From CAVQZA01 sp963718355 (GTDB lineage: Bacteria > Actinomycetota > Thermoleophilia > Gaiellales > Gaiellaceae), in contig CAVQZA010000013.1 of the NCBI GenBank assembly GCA_963718355.1, positions 225,240 to 289,239 on the forward strand: 64,000 nt of DNA, read 5' to 3'. Made by a program: the position numbers and the translations under genes. Of this stretch, positions 15,704 to 21,341 are shown in pieces (position 1 is the stretch's first letter; every line of letters begins with the position of its first letter). Below the pieces are notes generated by a model, which worked only from the letters and a program-made list of their open reading frames with translations, had not been told where the DNA came from and ran no database searches.

Positions 15704-16303
15704 ATGTACGACGCGCTGACGAGCACCTACACGCTCGCGTGCCCGAACCGGGGTGAGAGCCGCGTGCACCTGTCCGCCTTCCGCGTGCTCGAGCGACTCC
15801 CGGGCGCCGCGCACCCGGCGGTGTACCGGATCAGCTATTCGTGCGGCTGCGGGGAGGAGCATCCCGCGCTCGTCTCGCACGACGATCTCGACTGGGCGCC
15901 GCTCGGGCTCGCCGAGGGCGTCTTCCTGAACCTGATGACCTCACGGCTCGACACGGTGGCCGCCGAGTTCGGCGATCTCGCCTCGCGCCGCATCCTCGCG
16001 GGCGACTGGCCCTGGAGCTTCTTCTGCTACCCCGAGGAGCGGCCGCGTCCGGTGTTCCCGTCCTCGTTCTTCCTCCTGGCGCCGGCGGAGGGCTGGCTCG
16101 GGCTCGCCGTCCACTGCCCTGTCTGCAGCGCGGTCTCGGTGAACCTCGTCTCGCACGAGCACGTCGACGTGCCGTTTCACAACGACCGCCAGATCGGCGT
16201 GATCCCGCACGTCTTCGACCGCGACGCCACGCGGACGCTCGAGGAGTTCCGCAGCGAGCTCTATTCGGCGCGTTTCGACGCTCGTCGCCTCGATCTCGGT
16301 TAG
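15704..16303 (+). CDS. Hypothetical protein with Cys clusters
   Basis: 199 residues. No ribosome-binding site is visible, but GATATATG lies 6 bases before the ATG, so the transcript may be leaderless. Cys pairs occur at SYSCGCGEEH (about residue 45) and VHCPVCSAVSV (about 148), both with the look of a split zinc site. There is no signal peptide or membrane helix. The family was not recognised; the whole length looks well folded (aromatic-rich WPWSFFCYP). Confidence 0.6.
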   Translation: MYDALTSTYTLACPNRGESRVHLSAFRVLERLPGAAHPAVYRISYSCGCGEEHPALVSHDDLDWAPLGLAEGVFLNLMTSRLDTVAAEFGDLASRRILAGDWPWSFFCYPEERPRPVFPSSFFLLAPAEGWLGLAVHCPVCSAVSVNLVSHEHVDVPFHNDRQIGVIPHVFDRDATRTLEEFRSELYSARFDARRLDLG

Positions 16304-16371
16304 CCGCAAGCCTTGACCCCCTGCGCGAGGGATCACGGCGGCATCCGTGCGGCGCCGATAGACGGGCCAGG

Positions 16372-16575
16372 ATGGAACATGCCGCACGTCAACCGAGGGG
16401 GAGGGGGCAGGCGCTGCTTCTGGCCCACTGCCTCGCACTTGGCGCCCTCGATGTCGAGGAGCGTACGCCGATCTCGGAGCGCCTCGAGTGCGCCGCCAGC
16501 CCGGAGCTCCTGCGTTTCCTGCTGATCGCCCTCACCGGCGACAACCGGATGCGCTCGAACGAGCTCGTCGCCTAG
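16372..16575 (+). CDS. Small helical hypothetical protein
   Basis: 67 residues. Reads MEHAARQPRGRGQALLLAHC, then EERTPISERLECAASPELLR and FLLIALTGDNRMRSNELVA. The LGPELxRxLLxALxG-like end resembles small helical proteins seen in related genomes, but I cannot name a family. The Shine-Dalgarno match is weak (GGGCCAGG directly before the ATG). It converges with the next gene, overlapping by 4 bases. Confidence 0.45.
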   Translation: MEHAARQPRGRGQALLLAHCLALGALDVEERTPISERLECAASPELLRFLLIALTGDNRMRSNELVA

Positions 16576-16739
16576 GAGCCCTGGCCGCCGCGCAAGCGGA
16601 CGAACAGGAAGATGAAGAAGCCGGCGACCGCCGCGGCGAGCGTCGACATCGCCTGTGAGATTCCGACGGAGCGGCCGCCGAGCCAGATGAACACGGCGAA
16701 GAGCAGCGCCCACAGGAACGACGTGACGCCTCGATCCAT
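16572..16739 (-). CDS. Small membrane protein, two helices
   Basis: 55 residues from ATG 16739. Two hydrophobic helices (VTSFLWALLFAVFIWLGG and MSTLAAAVAGFFIFLFVRL) and a basic C terminus RLRGGQGS. The frame stays open upstream into the repeated RNA-like element, so the upstream extension is not taken as coding. No clear ribosome-binding site. Function unknown. Confidence 0.55.
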   Translation of the reverse strand: MDRGVTSFLWALLFAVFIWLGGRSVGISQAMSTLAAAVAGFFIFLFVRLRGGQGS

Positions 16740-16786
16740 GCTGGGGGAGCGGAAGTGCACGAGCGCGATGCTACCGGGCGCGGCGG

Positions 16787-16936
16787 CCGTCTCCAAACGG
16801 GTGTTGGACCATAGGTTCACCGAGCCGGGTGCGCTTTCGTCCACCGTCCCCATTGACTTTCCGCCCTCAGCCTTGCGGCTTCCGCGTACTGCCTTTGGTG
16901 ACGACTTCGACCTACTCGCGTCCCCTGCTCGGTGCA
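16787..16936 (-). ncRNA. Candidate structured small RNA, copy 1
   Basis: Core 16807-16937 is about 95 percent identical to copies 2 and 3. On the minus strand it opens with CACCGAGC (16934-16927) and closes with GCTCGGTG (16825-16818), an 8-bp terminal stem. Inside are AGCC-GCAA-GGCT (16880-16869) and a GGTG...GAAA...CACC hairpin (16845-16828), both with GNRA tetraloops in the minus-strand RNA. A hairpin CCGTTT/AGACGG (16800-16787) ends the unit. One of its pairs is U-G in the minus-strand RNA but C-A on the plus strand, which favours minus-strand transcription. No known RNA class was recognised. Confidence 0.55.
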
Positions 16937-16942
16937 AGGAAG

Positions 16943-16972
16943 AAGCTATAGGCCGGGGCGGGGGCGACGCAA
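16943..16972 (-). promoter_or_regulatory. Promoter-like hexamers of RNA copy 1
   Basis: Minus strand TTGCGT (16972-16967) and TAGCTT (16948-16943), spacing 18 (or TATAGC at spacing 16). A conserved GCAAAT block lies 26 bases upstream (17003-16998). The same three blocks precede copies 2 and 3 while the bases between them differ. Confidence 0.45.
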
Positions 16973-17023
16973 GGGTCGCCAGAACGTAACACTCACTATT
17001 TGCGAACTATCGTCCCGCGGGCG

Positions 17024-17173
17024 GTTTCGACGCCTCGAAACGGGACCATAGGTTCACCGAGCCGGGTGCGCTTTCGTCCACCGCCTCCGTTGACTTTCCG
17101 CCCTCAGCCTTGCGGCTTCCGCGTACTGCCTCCGGTGACGACTTCAACCTACTCGCGTCCCCTGCTCGGTGCA
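17024..17173 (-). ncRNA. Candidate structured small RNA, copy 2
   Basis: Core 17044-17174, with the same closing stem (17171-17164 with 17062-17055) and the GCAA-loop hairpin (17117-17106). The downstream hairpin is GTTTCGA/TCGAAAC with a 4-base loop (17041-17024). Compared with copy 3 (GTGTC/GACAC) the third pair changes from G-C to T-A on both sides, a compensatory change. Differences from copies 1 and 3 are mostly amino-acid-changing in the only frame open through all copies (K/E, T/A, S/L), so a protein reading is not favoured. Confidence 0.55.
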
Positions 17174-17179
17174 AACACA

Positions 17180-17208
17180 ACACTACGGGGTGACAGTCCG
17201 GGATGCAA
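17180..17208 (-). promoter_or_regulatory. Promoter-like hexamers of RNA copy 2
   Basis: Minus strand TTGCAT (17208-17203), 17-base spacer, TAGTGT (17185-17180). The predicted start is near 17173, directly at the closing stem. Upstream block GCAAAT at 17240-17235, 26 bases before the first hexamer. Confidence 0.5.
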
Positions 17209-17322
17209 GGGGTGTCGAAACGGAAACGGGCGCAATTTGCGGACTTCTCTTTGTTCTCTAGAAGCACAGCAGATCGTGCACGGTGCTACGAGGGGTGGGG
17301 AGCTCCTGGAGGCCCGCCGGCG

Positions 17323-17468
17323 GTGTCGCTCGACACGGGACCAAAGGTTCACCGAGCCGGGTGCGCTTTCGTCCACCGCCCCCATTGACTTTCCGCCCTC
17401 AGCCTTGCGGCTTCCGCGTACGGCCTCCGGTGACGACTTCGACCTACTCGCGTCCCCTGCTCGGTGCA
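17323..17468 (-). ncRNA. Candidate structured small RNA, copy 3
   Basis: Core 17339-17469. Closing stem 17466-17459 with 17357-17350, GCAA-loop hairpin 17412-17401, end hairpin GTGTC/GACAC around GCTC (17336-17323). The distance from predicted start to end hairpin is about 145 bases, the same as in the other copies. The end hairpin has no U-tract, so it may be a processing or stability element rather than an intrinsic terminator. Confidence 0.55.
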
Positions 17469-17474
17469 AGCAGA

Positions 17475-17503
17475 ACTCTACGGTTCGGCCAGGGCCGACG
17501 CAA
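17475..17503 (-). promoter_or_regulatory. Promoter-like hexamers of RNA copy 3
   Basis: Minus strand TTGCGT (17503-17498), 17-base spacer, TAGAGT (17480-17475). GCAAAT block at 17536-17531, 27 bases before the first hexamer. Confidence 0.5.
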
Positions 17504-17612
17504 GGGTGTCGGGAAGGGAAAAAGCCCGCAATTTGCACCCTGGTTTCCACATTCTTCGCGACGCCCTGGGGAGAAGCCTGTGGATTGGGCGAGAGGGCCT
17601 CTCGACTCCAAC

Positions 17613-17720
17613 TTGACATAACGCCGGTTATCGTGCGCGGGACACAAAGGTGACCGTGAGGGTCACTACGGGTTCGCCGCGAACGTCGCGTTCACCGACG
17701 TGTCACCGTTCACGCGGTGA
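17613..17720. other. Hairpin-rich control-type segment
   Basis: It contains TTGACA (17613-17618), the interrupted palindrome ATAAC-GCCG-GTTAT just after it, and the hairpin GTGACC/GGTCAC (17650-17655 with 17661-17666). Next come two overlapping hairpins that share CGAAC and so exclude each other (GTTCG-CCG-CGAAC, then GAACG-TCG-CGTTC, about 17672-17693). The last is TCACCG/CGGTGA (17703-17708 with 17715-17720). No -10 hexamer matches the TTGACA at normal spacing. The layout resembles a leader or attenuator, but no regulated gene is certain. Confidence 0.35.
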
Positions 17721-17802
17721 TCGCGCAGCCGGCGGTGCCCGAGCAGCCGGCCACGACCAGAGCGGTCAGTAGCACGCTTTGGACTATCCAACGGCCGGTC
17801 AC
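17710..17802 (-). CDS. Possible 30-residue lipopeptide
   Basis: GTG start with GGAAACGG about 7 bases upstream on the minus strand. Reads MTGRWIVQSVLLTALVVAGC then SGTAGCAITA and stop. This has the n-region, hydrophobic core and lipobox (VAGC) of a lipoprotein signal peptide, with only ten residues after the Cys, comparable in layout to entericidin-type lipopeptides. The hairpin TCACCG/CGGTGA at 17703-17720 overlaps the stop. Too short for statistical support. It overlaps no other gene, and its start lies 15 bases from the divergent transporter start. Confidence 0.4.
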   Translation of the reverse strand: MTGRWIVQSVLLTALVVAGCSGTAGCAITA

Positions 17803-17816
17803 ATACCGTTTCCAAC

Positions 17817-18710
17817 ATGCAGATCGCATTCGCGCTCCTGATCACGATCGTCTCGGCCTGCTTCCTCAACCTGGGCTATCTGCTCGAGCACAGCGTCGCC
17901 TCGAAGCTGCCGCCGTTGTCGCTGCGCCACCCGATCGTCTCGCTGCGCTCCCTGCTCTTGAACCGCCGCTGGCTGCTCGGCTTCGCCTTCGAGGCGCTCG
18001 GCTGGGTGCTCTACGTCGCTGCGCTCGCGCTCGCCCCGCTCTCTCTCGTTCAGGCGACCGCGGCCGGTGGCATCGGAATCCTTGCGATCATGGTCTCGCG
18101 GTTCACGCACGTGCCGCTGACCTCGCGCGAGCGGATCGGCGTCGTTGTGTCGGTCGTCGGGCTCGCGCTGCTCGGGCTCTCGCTGTTCGGCCAGCACGGC
18201 GAGGGCAGCGGCGCCGACTACGTCTGGATCGCCGTCTGGCTCGTCGCGTCGACCGTCGTGGCCTTCGTCTGCATCACGGTGCTGGCGCGCTGGATCGGCG
18301 GCGGGCCTGCCTGGGGCATCGCTGCGGGCATCCTTTTCGCCGCCGGCGACGTCTCGACGAAGATGGCGGTGTCTGGGAGCATCAAGAACGTGCCGTTCCT
18401 GGTCTGCCTGATCGTGTTCTATACCGCCGGCACAGCCGTGCTCCAGGCCGGGTTCCAGCGCGGTGGCGCGCTCACGACGGCGGGTCTGGCGACGCTGATG
18501 ACCAACGCGCTGCCGATCGCCGCGGGGATGGTCGTCTTCCACGAGCCACTCCCGGGCGGCTGGGTCGGCGCGGCGCGGATCGCCTCGTTCGCCGCGGTGA
18601 TCGCCGGCGCGGTGCTGCTCTCGTCGCGCACGAAGGCGCCGGAGGAGAAGGAGCTACTCGGCGCGGAGGTAGAGCTCGAGGTCGGGCGCGACCGTCCTGA
18701 GCTCGCGTAG
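17817..18710 (+). CDS. DMT-superfamily (EamA-like) membrane transporter
   Basis: 297 residues, nine to ten hydrophobic helices in two halves (first from FALLITIVSACFLNLGYLLE, second from VPFLVCLIVFYTAGTAVLQA). The pattern, including GIGILAIMVSRF and HEPLPGGWVGAARIASFAAV, fits drug/metabolite transporters distantly related to the NIPA magnesium branch. The substrate is unknown. TTGGAC (17779-17784) and TACCGT (17804-17809), the latter 7 bases before the ATG, suggest a leaderless transcript. The hydrophilic C-terminal tail overlaps the convergent sigma-factor gene by 57 bases. Confidence 0.75.
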   Translation: MQIAFALLITIVSACFLNLGYLLEHSVASKLPPLSLRHPIVSLRSLLLNRRWLLGFAFEALGWVLYVAALALAPLSLVQATAAGGIGILAIMVSRFTHVPLTSRERIGVVVSVVGLALLGLSLFGQHGEGSGADYVWIAVWLVASTVVAFVCITVLARWIGGGPAWGIAAGILFAAGDVSTKMAVSGSIKNVPFLVCLIVFYTAGTAVLQAGFQRGGALTTAGLATLMTNALPIAAGMVVFHEPLPGGWVGAARIASFAAVIAGAVLLSSRTKAPEEKELLGAEVELEVGRDRPELA

Positions 18711-19679
18711 CGCGCGCGACTCGAGCTGGCGGACGCGCTCGCGCGTGATGCCGAGCCCCGCCCCCACTTCCTCGAGTGTCTCGGATGGGCGTCCGTCGAG
18801 GCCGAAGCGGCGCTGGACGACATGGCGCATTCGCGGATTGAGACGCTGGAGCGCTTCTGCGAGCTCGGTCGAGCGGAGCTTCTCCGCCGTGGTCGCGTGC
18901 GGCGCCTTCACGTTGATGTCCTCGATCAGGTCGCCGTAGAGACTCTCGCCGTCGCCGACCGGCGTCTCGAGGCTCACCGGATCCTCGACGAGGGCGAGCA
19001 GCTCCTGCACGCGCTTCTCGGGGAAGCCGCTCTCGGCGGCGAGCTCGGCGACGGTCGGGTCGCGGTTCAGCTTCTGCGCGAGGACGCGGCGCGAGCGCAT
19101 CAGCCGGCGCACCTGCTCGGCGACGTGAACGGGCAGCCGGATCGTCCGTCCCTGATCCGCGAGCGCCCTCGTGATCGACTGGCGGATCCACCAGGTCGCG
19201 TACGTCGAAAGCTTGAAGCCCATCTTGTAGTCGAACTTCTCGACCGCGCGGATCAGGCCGAGGTTGCCCTCCTGGATCAGGTCCAGCAACGGCACGCCCG
19301 CCTTGGTGTAGTGGCGGGTGATCGACATCACCAGGCGGAGGTTGCACTCGATCAGGCGCCGTTTGGCGGCCTCGTCGCCCATGTCCTTGCGCCGGGCGAG
19401 CTCGCGCTCCTCGGCGGGCGTCAGGAGGCGGCCGTCGCCGATCTGGCGGACGTAGAGCTTGAGCGGATCCTGCGTGGCCTCCGCGACGACTTTGGGCGCC
19501 TCTGCCTCGTCGTCATCGTCGGCCGCTTCTTCCTCGATCTCCTCGGCCTCTTCGACGGCTTCCGGGTCTTCGAGCGCGGGCACGAGCTCGAGCCGTGACT
19601 CTCCCACGGAAAGCTCGAGGGCCGACTCGGGGAGCGGCCGCTGCTCCATGGCAACCGTATCGGCTATCCGGCGCCGCAC
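18654..19679 (-). CDS. rpoD: Primary-type sigma-70 factor
   Basis: 341 residues from GTG 19679 (ATG 19649 is an alternative). An acidic stretch at about 38-62 replaces the long region 1.1. Region 1.2 is DPLKLYVRQIGDGRLLTPAE, region 2 IECNLRLVMSITRHYTKAG and LIQEGNLGLIRAVEKFDY, region 2.4 FSTYATWWIRQ-like (LSTYATWWIRQSITRAL), region 3 RLPVHVAEQVRRL, and region 4 LEEVGAGLGITRERVRQLES. All four promoter-contact regions are complete, as in vegetative sigma factors. Whether it is the housekeeping factor or one of several RpoD paralogues cannot be told from one window. Confidence 0.85.
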   Translation of the reverse strand: MRRRIADTVAMEQRPLPESALELSVGESRLELVPALEDPEAVEEAEEIEEEAADDDDEAEAPKVVAEATQDPLKLYVRQIGDGRLLTPAEERELARRKDMGDEAAKRRLIECNLRLVMSITRHYTKAGVPLLDLIQEGNLGLIRAVEKFDYKMGFKLSTYATWWIRQSITRALADQGRTIRLPVHVAEQVRRLMRSRRVLAQKLNRDPTVAELAAESGFPEKRVQELLALVEDPVSLETPVGDGESLYGDLIEDINVKAPHATTAEKLRSTELAEALQRLNPRMRHVVQRRFGLDGRPSETLEEVGAGLGITRERVRQLESRALRELRTVAPDLELYLRAE

Positions 19680-19812
19680 CTTGAGCCAGGGATTCGCTCC
19701 GCGGCGACGAATCCGCCATCCGGGGGAGTTAGTACGTTCCCGCGATGCCGAAAGGATGAAAGAAGTCTGTAAGCAATGGAAACTGCGGCCACCTTCATAC
19801 GTCTCAGGTCAT

Positions 19813-20607
19813 ATGTGCGGAATCGCGGGATATAGCCTCGCCGACACCAGCACGACTGACCGGACCCTCGCGGCCCAGGCACTTCTGGCCGGGATCGCCG
19901 AGCGCGGCGCCGACGCGGTTGGATATGCCTTCCGCCGCTCCGAGGAACCGATCCATGTCCACAAGCAGCGCTCCGGTGCGAGCGCGCTCCTCGACGAGAT
20001 CGTCGTTCCGGAGGGCGCCACGCAGGTTCTCGTTCACGTCCGCGACTACACCAAGGGCCATCCGACGATCGCGGCCAACAACCATCCGATCCGCCACGGC
20101 GCGATCGTCGGGATCCACAACGGCCTGATCACGAACGACGACATGCTTCTGGCCGAGCACGGGATCGACCGGGCCGATCCGGAGATGACCGTCGACTCCG
20201 AGGTGATCTTCGCGCTCGCCGAGCGCTCCGGCTCCACGCCGCGCGCGTTCGAGCGGCTGCACGGCTCGATGGCGACCGCCTGGCTCGACGAGCGCGAGCC
20301 CGGGCTTCTCTTTGCCGCGCGTGGCGTCGGCCGCCCGCTGTGGCTCGGTCGCGGGCGCCACGAGCTGTTCTTCGCCTCGACGCGCGAAGCGCTCGGGGTC
20401 GTCGAGCGCACGCTCGCGATCGGCCTGAGGAAGAGCCAGCTCGGCGAGGGCCGCATCATCGCGATCGCCGGCGGGCGCGTCGTGCGTACCGAGCGGTTCT
20501 CGCCGGACCGGACGTTCACCGAGGAGTCGCTGCCGTCTGTGCGCACGCCGCACGAGGGTGCGTTCTGCCTGCAGCGCCTGTCGACGATCGCCGGCCTCGC
20601 GGCCTAG
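19813..20607 (+). CDS. Stand-alone class II glutamine amidotransferase (Ntn hydrolase)
   Basis: 264 residues from the ATG giving MCGIAGYSLAD; Cys2 becomes the N-terminal nucleophile after Met removal. Typical blocks: VHVRDYTKGHPTIAANNHPI and GAIVGIHNGLITN, and DSEVIFAL. Only the glutaminase half is present; no synthase or isomerase domain follows, unlike GlmS, PurF or AsnB. A further in-frame ATG at 19756 would add 19 residues as a propeptide (AAAGG lies right before it). The acceptor of the released ammonia is unknown. It is divergent from the sigma-factor gene. Confidence 0.8.
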   Translation: MCGIAGYSLADTSTTDRTLAAQALLAGIAERGADAVGYAFRRSEEPIHVHKQRSGASALLDEIVVPEGATQVLVHVRDYTKGHPTIAANNHPIRHGAIVGIHNGLITNDDMLLAEHGIDRADPEMTVDSEVIFALAERSGSTPRAFERLHGSMATAWLDEREPGLLFAARGVGRPLWLGRGRHELFFASTREALGVVERTLAIGLRKSQLGEGRIIAIAGGRVVRTERFSPDRTFTEESLPSVRTPHEGAFCLQRLSTIAGLAA

Positions 20608-21284
20608 GTAAGCACTCCGTCCGAGCGCACCTTGACGCCCTGGGCGCCGAGACGCTCCGCGACGAGGAACTGAAAGGTCGACCAGGCGCCGCGGCGCGCG
20701 TCGAACATCCTGTAGACCTGCCATTCGGTGAGGAGCGCCGGGTCGGCCTTGCGCGCAGCGGCCCAGTCGGTGAACTTCGGCAGGCGTCCGAGGGTCTTCG
20801 CGAGTGCAACGCCCTGCTCGACCGCCCGCTCGAGCCTCTCCTCCCCCACCGGCACGTCGAAACCGGCCTCGCGAAGCGCGGTCGTGAGCGATCCGAACGT
20901 GTGCCAGTAGAGCGATTTCGATGGCATCGTCGCGCGGTGCGCGTCGAGGTCCTTCGCTGTCGGGACGCGCCCGAGCTCCGCGCCGAGCTCACGCAGCAGC
21001 CCGAGCAGCTCAGCACGCGTCGCGAAGCGGCGCGGCACGAGCCCGGCGGCGCGCGTCGCGTTGTTCCAGCTCCCGAAGTGCTCGATCACGGTCTGCGGAT
21101 GGACGTCGGTGTCCGGATCTGCCGCGAACTCCCGCATCGTCGGCGTGCGGCCGAGCCGACGCGCGCTCGCGGTCAGCGCGGCGAGGATCTGCTCGTCGCT
21201 GTAGCGCTTCCTGATCCCCGCCTGGAACGCCGCGAGAGCGTCTGAGTCGATCTCGGCGACGGCACGGAACGGGTTCTTGGCCAT
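20604..21284 (-). CDS. Homing-endonuclease-associated repeat protein
   Basis: 226 residues. At least two to three copies of the repeat YSDEQILAALTASARRLGRT-PTMREF ... TVIEHFGSWNNATRAAGL are visible (about 25-80, 88-140 and, weaker, 150-205). This repeat accompanies HNH homing endonucleases and is thought to bind DNA. No HNH catalytic domain is present, so a DNA-binding protein without nuclease function is likely. It converges with the amidotransferase gene, overlapping by 4 bases. Confidence 0.75.
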   Translation of the reverse strand: MAKNPFRAVAEIDSDALAAFQAGIRKRYSDEQILAALTASARRLGRTPTMREFAADPDTDVHPQTVIEHFGSWNNATRAAGLVPRRFATRAELLGLLRELGAELGRVPTAKDLDAHRATMPSKSLYWHTFGSLTTALREAGFDVPVGEERLERAVEQGVALAKTLGRLPKFTDWAAARKADPALLTEWQVYRMFDARRGAWSTFQFLVAERLGAQGVKVRSDGVLT

Positions 21285-21341
21285 GCCAAACAGAATAGAG
21301 CGCGCTGGACAAAACGCAAGTGCGGGCTAGCGCGGCGCTCT

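Larger units (their letters stand above)
16787..17536 (-). repeat. Three-copy array of a promoter-plus-RNA unit
   Basis: Units repeat at offsets of 237 and 295 bases. Within a unit, conserved blocks (GCAAAT; TTGCRT; TAnnnT; 131-base core; end hairpin) are separated by non-conserved spacers. That is the pattern expected of functional parts under selection, not of a recent tandem duplication. No protein gene lies inside the 970 bases from 16740 to 17709. Confidence 0.75.

Noticed and set aside
16787..17536. Reading the three-copy array as a CRISPR array, RNase P RNA, tmRNA or 6S RNA
   Set aside because: Repeats are 131 bases with spacers of about 106 and 164 bases that are themselves partly conserved, and there are no cas genes. 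The conserved sequence blocks of RNase P and tmRNA are absent and the fold is not a single long 6S-like hairpin.
16572..17619. Minus-strand ORFs sharing the peptide block around KAEGGKS ... VDESAPGSVNLWS
   Set aside because: The shared peptide follows only from DNA identity. Differences between copies are mostly nonsynonymous and no ORF has a convincing start.
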